Source of the DNA: Palsa-892 sp963751615
GTDB taxonomy: Bacteria > Pseudomonadota > Alphaproteobacteria > Rhizobiales > Xanthobacteraceae
Assembly: GCA_963751615.1 (NCBI GenBank)
Contig: CAVVVG010000007.1
Location: forward strand, 525,720 to 589,719
DNA length: 64,000 bases
Direction: 5' to 3'
Part shown: positions 51,861-60,766 of the stretch, one piece after another
Numbering within the stretch: position 1 is the stretch's first letter
Layout: each line of letters starts with the position of its first letter
The notes under the pieces: generated by a model
Told to the model about the DNA's origin: nothing
Databases searched by the model: none
What the model saw: only the letters and a program-made list of their open reading frames with translations
Program-made: the position numbers and the translations under genes

Positions 51861-53132
51861 ATGCAACGGATTGTCGTGACGGGCTGCGGTTTGGTGTCAC
51901 CGCTGGGATGTGGGGTGGACCGCGTATGGGACCGTCTAATTGCCGGTAAGTCCGGCGTGCGCAGGCTGCCCGATTCGCTTGTCGCCGACGTGGCGGCGAA
52001 AATCGCCGGCGTCGTTCCGAACAAGGCCGACGACCCCGAAGCCGGCTTCGATTCGACACTGACGGTTACCGTAAAAGACCAAAGACGGATGGATCGTTTC
52101 ATCCAGTTCGCTATCGCCGCCGCCAGTGAGGCCATCGCGCAAGCGGGCTGGCGTCCTACGACTGACCACGAGCGCGAGCGTTCGGCAACGCTGATGGCGT
52201 CCGGAATGGGCGGCTTTGCCACCATGATGCAAGCCACGCGGACCACCGATAGTCGCGGCGTGCGCAAACTGTCGCCCTTCACCGTTCCGGCATTTCTGGT
52301 GAATCTCGCGAGTGGACAGATTTCGATCCGCTATGGCTTTCGTGGGCCGATCGGCGCGCCGGTAACCGCCTGCGCGGCGAGCCTCCAGGCGATCGGTGAT
52401 GCGGCACGGTTGATTCGCGCCGGCGAAGCCGACATCGCGGTCTGTGGCGGTGCCGAGTCCTGCATCGAGCGCGTGAGTCTCGGCAGTTTTGCCGCGGCGC
52501 ATGCGCTGTCTACTCATTTCAACGACACGCCGGCGCGCGCCTCCCGACCATTCGATACCGAAAGAGACGGATTCGTAATGAGCGAGGGCGCCAGCGCGTT
52601 GGTGATCGAGGCGCTTGATCATGCCGTTGCCCGCGGGGCCGAGCCGCTCGCCGAGCTGGTCGGCTATGGCACCACGTCAGATGCATTTCACATTACTGCG
52701 GCGCCGCCTGATGGGGAGGGTTTACAGCGCTGTATGGAATTGGCGATCCGGACGGCGAGGATCGGGCCCGATGACGTCGGATACATCAACGCGCATGCCA
52801 CCTCTACGCCGCTGGGCGATGCAGCCGAGCTATTAGCTATCCGCAGTTTGTTCGGCGACAACTCGCGGGTCGCAGTCTCGTCGACGAAGTCGACGACTGG
52901 TCATATGCTCGGCGCAGCGGGCGCGGCGGGTGCGATCTTTGCGATCGGGGCGCTCCGTCGGGCCATCTTGCCGCCAACGCTCAATCTCGAAAGTCGAGAT
53001 CCGGCAGCCGGCAATCTCGACCTGATTGGCGTAGAGCCGCGCCAGCGCGAAATCGATTATGCGATGACAAACGGCTTTGGCTTTGGCGGCGTAAATGCAT
53101 CGGTGCTATTTCGGCGGTGGAATCAGGTTTGA
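51861..53132 (+). CDS. Beta-ketoacyl-ACP synthase II (FabF type)
   Basis: A 423-residue condensing enzyme of fatty-acid synthesis. It has the Cys-His-His triad: Cys in PVTACAASLQAIGDA, His in INAHATSTPLGD, and His in STKSTTGHMLGAAGA. The ending TNGFGFGGVNASVLFRRW is typical of FabF. No acyl carrier protein, malonyl transferase or other fab gene is adjacent, so it is probably an accessory copy. Its position behind cfa suggests a role in making or altering membrane lipid chains. Start ATG 51861, after TAGGAGC. Confidence 0.92.
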   Translation: MQRIVVTGCGLVSPLGCGVDRVWDRLIAGKSGVRRLPDSLVADVAAKIAGVVPNKADDPEAGFDSTLTVTVKDQRRMDRFIQFAIAAASEAIAQAGWRPTTDHERERSATLMASGMGGFATMMQATRTTDSRGVRKLSPFTVPAFLVNLASGQISIRYGFRGPIGAPVTACAASLQAIGDAARLIRAGEADIAVCGGAESCIERVSLGSFAAAHALSTHFNDTPARASRPFDTERDGFVMSEGASALVIEALDHAVARGAEPLAELVGYGTTSDAFHITAAPPDGEGLQRCMELAIRTARIGPDDVGYINAHATSTPLGDAAELLAIRSLFGDNSRVAVSSTKSTTGHMLGAAGAAGAIFAIGALRRAILPPTLNLESRDPAAGNLDLIGVEPRQREIDYAMTNGFGFGGVNASVLFRRWNQV

Positions 53133-53174
53133 AATTTAGCCTCATCGTGCGCAACTATTCAGAGCTCTATTAAC

Positions 53175-54074
53175 GTGCAGAATTTTCTTGACCAGAACCG
53201 TTCCTTGAGGTCGATTTCTTTGGCCGTATTAATCATGGCTGGTTTGACCGGTGTGGCATTGGGAGAAGGCAAAACTCTTGACGTTCCTAGCGACGATATT
53301 TTTGGGTTTACGTCACCCACCGGCATTGGCAAACCGGGCGATCAATTTTTTGTCAACGAGAACAGTGGCGGCTTAGGTAAGCGTCAGGGTGCCTATATGG
53401 CACTGGATATGAAATACGGTTTCGGTCGCACGCTGTCCGAAAGCTGGTGGGTCGCAGGCGCCGCGTTTGGCGCCTACAATTATGCGCACAATGTTCCTGG
53501 GGTCGATGATATTCATGCCGTCGCATTTGAGGGACTGTCTTTTGAGTCAGAGTACCGTCTCATCAAACGAACCGCTACCAACCCATTCGCCATATCCATA
53601 TCCGTTGAGCCTGGCTGGTTGCGGATCGATCAAAACGGGAAACAAGCCAACTCGTTGCTGGCGGCGTTTAAGATTTTTATTGATGCCGTTCTCGTCCCGG
53701 ACAAGTTTTTCTGGGCAGCAAACGCGATCTGGGTGCCACAAATTGCGCAGGATCCGACTGGCATGCAGGGTTGGATTGGATCTTCGTCAACGCTGCTGTC
53801 GAATGCTGTTACCTATCAGGCCAATGCGAACCTATTTTTCGGCGTTGAGGGACGCTTGCTCTCGGCCTTTGATGGTGTGCGACCGGCACACAATTTAGGG
53901 AACGCGTTTTACCTGGGTCCAACCATGTTGTGGAAAATCACTGATAAGATTGCATTCAACACGACATATCAGCCGCAGATCGCGGGGCACGCTGTTGGCA
54001 GTCCATACCAAAGACTTGATCTCGACAATTTTTCGCGAGCACAGTTTCGCGTAAAGCTGGCCGTTAGCTACTGA
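53175..54074 (+). CDS. Exported beta-rich protein, probable outer-membrane barrel
   Basis: A 299-residue protein with an N-terminal signal peptide (core SISLAVLIMAGLTGVALG). The start is probably GTG at 53175. The mature chain has alternating strands with aromatic girdles, as in SEYRLIKRT, GWLRIDQNGK and TNLFFGVEGRLLSAFDG, and ends in FRVKLAVSY. A C-terminal aromatic residue is the outer-membrane signature recognised by BamA. No exact family recognised; it resembles transporter-type OMPs near lipid genes. It follows the FabF-type gene by 42 bases and may share its transcript. Confidence 0.6.
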   Translation: MQNFLDQNRSLRSISLAVLIMAGLTGVALGEGKTLDVPSDDIFGFTSPTGIGKPGDQFFVNENSGGLGKRQGAYMALDMKYGFGRTLSESWWVAGAAFGAYNYAHNVPGVDDIHAVAFEGLSFESEYRLIKRTATNPFAISISVEPGWLRIDQNGKQANSLLAAFKIFIDAVLVPDKFFWAANAIWVPQIAQDPTGMQGWIGSSSTLLSNAVTYQANANLFFGVEGRLLSAFDGVRPAHNLGNAFYLGPTMLWKITDKIAFNTTYQPQIAGHAVGSPYQRLDLDNFSRAQFRVKLAVSY

Positions 54075-54254
54075 CCGCTTCCAATTATTTCTCCTCTAGC
54101 GAATTATCTGTTGCCGACAACGAGTTCAGCGGTAATCGCAATCGCACCCGCTGAAGATTAAACACTGCACGCATGATTCGATGACACCCGTTCATTTTGT
54201 TATGGTACAATTATCCGTAAACTGATTGCTACGCACGAGGATGATGACCAAAAC

Positions 54255-55755
54255 ATGCCGCCGCGCACAGCTGATTTGCCAACCCATGGATTTCAACCCG
54301 ACATCGACGTCCTGATCGTTGGCAGCGGGTTTAGCGGACTTTGCCTCGCCGCTCGTCTTCGTCAGGCCCATCAAGACTCATTTCTGATCATCGAAAAAGG
54401 CTCTGAAGTTGGAGGCACCTGGCGTGACAACCGTTATCCGGGCTGCGCCTGCGATATTCCGTCTCATCTTTATTCCCTCTCCTTCGCGCCGCGGTCCGAC
54501 TGGACCCGGATGTATCCGACTCAGCCGGAGTTACTTAATTATTTGCGCGATCTCGCGAACGCCTATGAACTGCAACCCCGCATCCGTTTCAACACCGAAA
54601 TGCGCAGCGCCGAGTGGGATGAGGCGAATGCTTGCTGGCGCGTAATTACAAGCACGGGAACTGACAATCACCGCGCGTATTCTTGTTTCGGCAATCGGTG
54701 CATTGCATGTGCCGGCTTATCCAAAAATTTCTGGGATCGAGACCTTCAAAGGAGACGTCTTCCACTCCGCCGAATGGAGAGCTGACGTTGATTTGGCCGG
54801 AAAGCGCGTCGCCGTCGTCGGTACGGGTGCCAGCGCCGCTCAGTTCATCCCTGAAATCGCTCCAAAGGCTGGAAAACTTTACGTGTTCCAGCGAACACCG
54901 CCGTGGGTCATGCCAAAATTGGACCGCGTGATCGGCAAGACAGAGCAAATGTTCTTTCGCTTTCTGCCCGGTTACCGTCTGGCCTTCCGCGCTTTCCTTT
55001 ACTGGTTCTATGAGTTGAGAGCGCTTGCGTTGAACGGTCATACAAAGCTGCTTCGCAAGGCAGAAGCAATTTCGCGAAGACACCTCGCACGCCAAATTGG
55101 CGATCCAAAATTACGGGCGAAGTTAACCCCTTTCTATCGCATGGGATGCAAGCGCATTTTGATATCAAATGACTTCTACCCGACTCTTACGCGGCCAAAT
55201 GTCGAGCTTGTTACCGAAGGAATTTCTGAAATCTCCGGAAACGAAATTGTTACAGCAGATAACCGTCGGCACACCATTGATGTCTTAATTTATGGCACCG
55301 GGTTCGCCGTGACCGATTCCCTCAGAAATCTTTCCATTACCGGTCGTGGCGGGTTGACCCTTAAGCACGCCTGGCAAAAGGAAGTTCCGAGCTACTACGG
55401 CATCTGCGTCAGCGGTTTCCCCAATCTTTTCATGCTGCTTGGGCCCAATACCGGTCTTGGTCACAACTCAGTTGTGATCATGATTGAGGCGCAAGTTAAT
55501 TACATCATGCGTTGCTTGCGCCTCATGCAACGGAAAGGCCTCGATGTCATCGAGGTGAAGCGTGAAGCACAAACAAGTTTTTTCAAACGGATCCAAGAGC
55601 AGTTGCAACCGACCGTCTGGCAATCGGGCGGATGCCGCAGTTGGTACCAGGATGAGAACGGGCAAAACGTGTCGATCTGGCCGGGTTTTACGTTCGACTA
55701 CCGTTGGCAAACGCGCCGCGTCATTCTTAAGGACTTCTGGCTCGCCATAAGCTGA
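54255..55755 (+). CDS. Baeyer-Villiger-type flavin monooxygenase, frameshifted
   Basis: An FAD/NADPH enzyme of about 500 residues when repaired. The N-terminal FAD site is VLIVGSGFSGLCLAARLRQA; the NADPH site is VAVVGTGASAAQFIPEI; the fingerprint FKGDVFHSAEW fits FxGxxxHxxxW of Baeyer-Villiger monooxygenases. The two halves are in different frames. Dropping one base near 54669-54672 turns GTDNHRAYSC into GTDNTARILVSAIGALHVPA and restores the protein. The family inserts an oxygen next to a ketone or oxidises heteroatoms. The metallophosphatase follows after 14 bases. Start ATG 54255. Confidence 0.85.
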
Positions 55756-55769
55756 CCCAAAGATTGCAA

Positions 55770-56855
55770 ATGAAAATCACCATCTTTGTCCGAGTTGCTG
55801 CGATTGTCTTGATTTCGCTGTCTCTGATTTATCAATCGGACAGTGCTGAAGGAAACAAGACTAATCCAATCATATTGGTGGGCGCCGGTGACATTGCCGA
55901 TTGTCGAGGTCAACCGCCTGAGAAATCGAACGCATTCCGTACTGCGGAGTTGGTTAGAAATATTCTGCGCGAAGCCGATAGCAGCGGCGCAACCGCCTAT
56001 GTCTTTACAGTGGGCGATAATAGTTACCCGAACGGTCCGCAAATCGATCCGAGCATAAACCGTTGTTACGAAGATACCTGGGGTAGCTTCAAGGCTCGCA
56101 CGTTACCCGTCGTCGGAAACCACGACCGCGCGCAATCTTCTCGCCTCTGGTCTATTGGGGCGTTGAACTACAATGAACCAACAACGCTCTACAAATATTT
56201 CAACGAACGATTTGCAGATGACCGTTCCGGGCTTAGGAATGTTCCGCGTCTAGCGGATGGTAAAACACCAGCGGGCTACTACAGGCAGGATCTAGAAGGC
56301 AGTCCGTGGAGGCTGCTGATGATCGACAGTTCGTTTTTCGATTCAGAACGTAAAGTTTTCCTCCCATGGCCTTATTTTTATTTGAAAAATTACGTTCAAC
56401 GATACCGAGACCAGTTGAATTGGGTTAACACTCAATTGGCAGACACAAACAAGTGTGTCATTGCGATGTGGCATCATCCGGTCTGTCGCGGTTGCACGGA
56501 TCGAGAGGGTGAGCTCAAACGCAAAACACATATGGAGAGGTTATGGAAGGCGTTGGCCCAGCGAGCGAGCATTGTTTTAACCGCCCATGACCATTGGTAT
56601 CAGCGCTTCACACCAATGGACGGTAATTTGAACCCGTCTAATGATGGACTATTAGAAATCCAAGTCGGTACTGGTGGCGCAGAATTGCACGAACCAAGGT
56701 CGAGACCCGGCGAAAGTCCCCTCAAGGAATTTGGCGTGCTTCGTCTGACATTGTCTCGATCACGGGAGGGCAACAATAATTATGACTTTTTTCCTGCCGG
56801 TTCCTCTAATTTCAATAAAGGGAAAGACAGCGGCGCATTCAAGTGTCGCAAATAA
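55770..56855 (+). CDS. Secreted metallophosphoesterase
   Basis: A calcineurin-like phosphatase with a signal peptide (MKITIFVRVAAIVLISLSLI, cleavage near SAEG); start ATG 55770, 361 residues. The dinuclear metal motifs are VGAGDIADC, VFTVGDNSYPNG, VVGNHDRAQ, MWHHPVCRG and VLTAHDHWYQR, which is the GD-GDN-GNHD-H-HxH series of purple acid phosphatase relatives. Substrate likely a phosphomonoester or nucleotide in the periplasm. It lies 14 bases behind the flavin monooxygenase, but no functional tie is evident. Confidence 0.88.
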   Translation: MKITIFVRVAAIVLISLSLIYQSDSAEGNKTNPIILVGAGDIADCRGQPPEKSNAFRTAELVRNILREADSSGATAYVFTVGDNSYPNGPQIDPSINRCYEDTWGSFKARTLPVVGNHDRAQSSRLWSIGALNYNEPTTLYKYFNERFADDRSGLRNVPRLADGKTPAGYYRQDLEGSPWRLLMIDSSFFDSERKVFLPWPYFYLKNYVQRYRDQLNWVNTQLADTNKCVIAMWHHPVCRGCTDREGELKRKTHMERLWKALAQRASIVLTAHDHWYQRFTPMDGNLNPSNDGLLEIQVGTGGAELHEPRSRPGESPLKEFGVLRLTLSRSREGNNNYDFFPAGSSNFNKGKDSGAFKCRK

Positions 56856-56910
56856 AGAATGGGTAAATTCTAAACGGGTTTCAGACTTAGTGCGAAACAG
56901 AATTTCTGAC

Positions 56911-57906
56911 TCAGATCAAGCCACCTTTGCGAGCACTCCGTAGAACCTCGGAGTTCACCACATTGATCGGTGCGCCCGCTGCGTAAGCTGTAATCTGGTC
57001 AAAAATATCGCTGAACTGAATTTCATATTCATCACGTGTCACATAACCAATATGCGGTGTGCAAACGACGTTTTCCATATTAAGAAGCGGGTTGCTCTGG
57101 TCACGCAAAGGCTCTTCTTCAAAAACATCCACTGCCGCCATCCCGGGGCGTCCTGCGCGCAATGCGTTCACCAAAGCGCCCGGCGCAATCAAAGGTGCCC
57201 GGCTGGTATTGACCAGTAATGCGGTGGGTTTCATGTGCGCTAGATCATCAGCCGTCACGATGTGACGCGTGGCGTCGACCAAGCGCATGTGCAGCGAGAC
57301 CACATCGCATTGTTCGAAGAAACTTTTCTTGCTTGCTGCGACGGCGTAACCGTCGGCCTGCGCGACCGCAAGCGAGGGTGGGCGCGCCCAAACCAATAGA
57401 TTCATATCGAACGCCTTGCCATAGCCGGCGACGACACGGCCAATTCTGCCGTAGCCGTAAATGCCGAGCGTTTTTTTGCGCAGCGTGTTACCGACGCCAA
57501 TCTGCCAATTTCCGGTTTTAAGCGCTGCCATCTGCTGCGGGATCTGGCGCATGGCCGCAAGCACCAATCCCCACGTCAGTTCTGCGGCGGCATAGGAAGG
57601 CCCGCCCGCATGCAGATTGGATGAAACAATCACGCCGAGCCGCGTGCATGCGTCAATGTCGATATGGGGATAGACGCTGCGCTGGCTGATCAGTTTTAGA
57701 TTATGCAGTCGCTCAAGTAAGGGTGCGCTGATTTTCGTACGTTCCCGGATGAGTACGAGAGCTTCAGTATCGCGAAGACGCTTTACAAGTGCGTCGGTGT
57801 CCTGGACGTGATCGTTCCAGATGGTGACTTCGTGTTCTGCCAATTTTTGAAAGCAACGGAGAGTGCGAAGGGTATCGTGATAGTCGTCGAGAATTGAAAC
57901 CTTCAT
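56911..57906 (-). CDS. D-2-hydroxyacid dehydrogenase family protein
   Basis: A 331-residue NAD-dependent dehydrogenase of the phosphoglycerate/2-hydroxyacid family. Start ATG 57906 (MKVSILDDYHDTLRT). Rossmann motif LGIYGYGRIGRVVAGYG; catalytic Arg in VNTSRAPLIAPGAL; Glu in FEEEPL; His in VCTPHIGYVT. It is the last gene of a minus-strand run after the NMT1-type binding protein (41 bases). Substrate not known; the neighbouring uptake and isomerase genes suggest a short-chain keto/hydroxy acid. Confidence 0.88.
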   Translation of the reverse strand: MKVSILDDYHDTLRTLRCFQKLAEHEVTIWNDHVQDTDALVKRLRDTEALVLIRERTKISAPLLERLHNLKLISQRSVYPHIDIDACTRLGVIVSSNLHAGGPSYAAAELTWGLVLAAMRQIPQQMAALKTGNWQIGVGNTLRKKTLGIYGYGRIGRVVAGYGKAFDMNLLVWARPPSLAVAQADGYAVAASKKSFFEQCDVVSLHMRLVDATRHIVTADDLAHMKPTALLVNTSRAPLIAPGALVNALRAGRPGMAAVDVFEEEPLRDQSNPLLNMENVVCTPHIGYVTRDEYEIQFSDIFDQITAYAAGAPINVVNSEVLRSARKGGLI

Positions 57907-57947
57907 GGACGGGAACCTTTGGGCTTTCGCGTTCTGCAAATTACCGA

Positions 57948-58928
57948 TCAATGGCCCGAAAGCGCTCGCTCGTAATAGGACAGGTCGAGATATTTGGCCG
58001 GCACAAGAGTACCGCTCGCGCCTTCGATTTCTGCCCTGATTTTCAAGGCATTTTGAAAACCTTCCATGTCAAAGCGCACATCCTTGGCGAGCGCGCCTTT
58101 TGGACCAACTATTACCGCAAGTGATTTTGCAGCAACGTCCGCATCGATCTTTAAATGCTTACTGAGACTGGCAACCGCAGCCATTTGGTTTACCGGGTCA
58201 ACTGCATATCGATTACCTTCGATCAGACTCTGAAGGTATTTTACCAAGGTTTCTGCATTTGCCTTCGCCCAATCACGCATCACGAAGATGCCATCAGCCT
58301 GATAGGGACCCACCACGTCGACGCCGACCCCAAGATTGCGATAACCCTCTTTTTCCGCAAGCACGGTACAGGGCGGGTACAGCATTGAGAATGCGTTCAC
58401 CGGGTCCTTGCGCATGGCATCGAGTCGCTGCGGACATCCACCGCCCGGCAAAATATTGTACTCGGATTTTTTGATGCCTTTTAGGGCTAACATTTTGTAC
58501 ATCACTAGCGCGTAAGCGGTGTCTGGTGCATCGACCACGGCTGTCTTACCGCGCAGGTCAGTAAAGGAATTGATCTCCGGTCGCACCATCAAACTGGTGG
58601 CGCCATTGCCGCCACCGGCAGCGATGATGACGTCCGCCTTTGCTACCTCAACCATTGCAACCGCATTGTCGACCGCTGCTTGCGCGATCTGATGACTACC
58701 GTTCACAAGACCATTGCGCAGCGCAAGTGAATTAGGGGTAAAGATGATTTCAACATCGAGCCCCCTTTTCTTGAAAAATCCCTGATCCTGGGCAACGAAC
58801 AGTGGTACATTTTGTGCACTGGGAAAAATGCTGACCCGCAACTTGATGTCCTCAGCCTGCGTTTCAAACGCCGTCAATGCAAATACGGCGCCTGCCATCA
58901 GCCGAAGAAATGTAGAGTTCACCGTCAC
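57948..58928 (-). CDS. ABC-type substrate-binding protein, NMT1/SsuA-like
   Basis: A 326-residue periplasmic binding protein with a Sec signal (MTVNSTFLRLMAGAVFALTA, cleavage after TQA). LFVAQDQGFFKKRGLDVEII and GSHQIAQAAVDNAVAM are typical of the NMT1/THI5-like group, which serves taurine, sulfonate, pyrimidine and aromatic ABC importers. No permease or ATPase of that class lies beside it. It may therefore feed a distant transporter or act as a sensor. It is third in a four-gene operon. Confidence 0.85.
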   Translation of the reverse strand: MTVNSTFLRLMAGAVFALTAFETQAEDIKLRVSIFPSAQNVPLFVAQDQGFFKKRGLDVEIIFTPNSLALRNGLVNGSHQIAQAAVDNAVAMVEVAKADVIIAAGGGNGATSLMVRPEINSFTDLRGKTAVVDAPDTAYALVMYKMLALKGIKKSEYNILPGGGCPQRLDAMRKDPVNAFSMLYPPCTVLAEKEGYRNLGVGVDVVGPYQADGIFVMRDWAKANAETLVKYLQSLIEGNRYAVDPVNQMAAVASLSKHLKIDADVAAKSLAVIVGPKGALAKDVRFDMEGFQNALKIRAEIEGASGTLVPAKYLDLSYYERALSGH

Positions 58929-58995
58929 TACCTTTCTTTATGTTGTCATCGCACCAATGGATGAGAGTTGATTCAATCCTGATGCACCAAGGGCG

Positions 58996-59655
58996 TTAGT
59001 GTGTGGGGGAACTAGGCGCCCCCGGCTGCTTCAGCGGATGCGCCCGCGCAAATGCGTCCTGTGCCATGCAGATCTCAAATATGCGCATGACGATGGGATA
59101 TGGTTTGATATTGACCTCAAACAACTTTGCGCCAACCACATGGCTCACGAGGCAAAGATCCGCAATTGTCACTTGATTATCGTGACAGTAACGACCGGTC
59201 TCGCGATCACGTCCAAGGTGAGTTTCAAGCGCTTCAAGTGCCTCAACAAACCAATGACGTACCCAAGTCAGGCGCTGCTTCTCATCGAGTTTAAACTCTT
59301 GCTCAAGAAAATTTCGCACCCGCGGAACAATCAATGGATGGGCATCACAAGCGACAATATTGGCAAGCCCCCTTATACGCGCGCGTGCGCGTGGATCTTT
59401 CGGTAATAGCGGCGGCTCTGGATAGGTTTCATCGAGATATTCGAGAATCGCAAGTGATTGGAACAAGACTGGTTGATCCCCGTCGACGATCGCCGGCAGC
59501 AACATCTGCGGATTGATTTGGCGGAACTCGGCATTGCGTTGATCGCCCTTGATCAAATCAATGTCGATCACCTCCGGCTGAATGCCCTTGAGATTCAAGG
59601 CAATGCGAACGCGGAAGCTCGCAAGCGATCGCCAAAACGAAAAAAATTTCATCAC
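58996..59655 (-). CDS. Zeta-class GST, maleylacetoacetate/maleylpyruvate isomerase-like
   Basis: A 219-residue GST. RVRIALNLKGIQPEVIDIDL and QINPQMLLPAIVDGD are the zeta-class glutathione-site motifs, and ATIADLCL-type VTIADLCLVSHVVG is the C-domain cap. In the family such enzymes isomerise maleylacetoacetate or maleylpyruvate in aromatic breakdown. Odd point: the catalytic Ser-Ser-Cys stretch is replaced by RSLASFR, so activity may differ. It is second in the operon behind the 3-hydroxyisobutyrate-type dehydrogenase, 33 bases away. Confidence 0.8.
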   Translation of the reverse strand: MMKFFSFWRSLASFRVRIALNLKGIQPEVIDIDLIKGDQRNAEFRQINPQMLLPAIVDGDQPVLFQSLAILEYLDETYPEPPLLPKDPRARARIRGLANIVACDAHPLIVPRVRNFLEQEFKLDEKQRLTWVRHWFVEALEALETHLGRDRETGRYCHDNQVTIADLCLVSHVVGAKLFEVNIKPYPIVMRIFEICMAQDAFARAHPLKQPGAPSSPTH

Positions 59656-59688
59656 CTTCGACCTGCTGTAAGCATGATTTAGCTGGCC

Positions 59689-60567
59689 TTACGCTCGGAC
59701 CAGTATACCGCAAGAACTCGCTCCGTCCTTGCCGCCCATGCCGTTTTTCGACGCCTCGCTGAAGCAGGTGAGCGCACGTGCCGCCAAAGGAAGTTCGATT
59801 CCGCGTGAGGCGGCTTCGGCGAGCATTGCGTTCAGATCCTTGCGTGCGGAGTTGATATCAAAACCCGCGGGTCCGGGATCGCGTCCATTGAGCATGGCGA
59901 CAATCGCTGGAGCACGCACTTTTAGCGCGTTTGTGCCCCCGGAGCTGTCAGCAAAAAGATCCATAAGTCGGTCAGAGGGAAAACCCAATGGACGGCACAG
60001 AGCGAGCGCTTCGCCCAGGGACTGCCAATAGGTCATCAATGGCAGATTGATCGCAAATTTCATGATGGCGCCGTTTCCGACCGGACCGATATGTTCGATC
60101 CGACGGCAAAGTTGCTGAAGAACTGGTTTTGCGCGTTCAATATCGGCGCTTTCGCCACCCATCAATCCGATCAGTTTGCCCTGACGCGCAGGACCCACGG
60201 TCCCGCCGACCGGACACTCCACGAAATGGGCGCCCTTCCCGCGCACATCCTGTGCTAAAGCGATTTCAGTTTCTGGCCGTACCGTACTCATCTCAATAAA
60301 GAACTTGTTTGTTACATTGCCGGAGAGCAGCCCATTTTTGCCCCGATAAACTTCGTCAATCGCCGCGGCGTCGGTGAGGATCGTAATAATGAATTCTGAA
60401 TTCTGAACGAGTTCAGAGGGTGTTGCGGCCGCCACTGCCCCCGCTTTTACTAGCGGCTTAGTTTTTTCGCCGGTTCGATTCCAAACCGTTACCTGGTGAC
60501 CTACTTCAAGTGCCCTTGCGGCAATCGCGGCTCCCATACGGCCAAGTCCTGCCACTCCGATTTTCAT
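59689..60567 (-). CDS. 3-hydroxyisobutyrate dehydrogenase family oxidoreductase
   Basis: A 292-residue beta-hydroxyacid dehydrogenase. NAD(P) site VAGLGRMGAAIAARALEVGH; substrate motif FVECPVGGTVGPARQG; catalytic Lys in GNGAIMKFAIN. The second-fingerprint Gly-rich DQVPVGGT-like region is intact. Substrate could be 3-hydroxyisobutyrate, tartronate semialdehyde or a similar acid. It heads the minus-strand operon and faces livK across about 200 bases, which must hold two promoters. Confidence 0.88.
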   Translation of the reverse strand: MKIGVAGLGRMGAAIAARALEVGHQVTVWNRTGEKTKPLVKAGAVAAATPSELVQNSEFIITILTDAAAIDEVYRGKNGLLSGNVTNKFFIEMSTVRPETEIALAQDVRGKGAHFVECPVGGTVGPARQGKLIGLMGGESADIERAKPVLQQLCRRIEHIGPVGNGAIMKFAINLPLMTYWQSLGEALALCRPLGFPSDRLMDLFADSSGGTNALKVRAPAIVAMLNGRDPGPAGFDINSARKDLNAMLAEAASRGIELPLAARALTCFSEASKNGMGGKDGASSCGILVRA

Positions 60568-60766
60568 GGGCTACCTTTCATTTCAATCCACGACCGCGCG
60601 CGCTATTTTGTTATCATGTGCTCAGGAGTGCGCCAACGCTGCGCTGCACACGTCGCTTGAGATGGCGTGAATTTCAGCCGCGACATAGGTGACAAGTGGA
60701 CGGAATGGCGCAACACTTCAGAAAATACACAATGTACCACCAGGACCGTATAGGGAGCCAAGTCCA

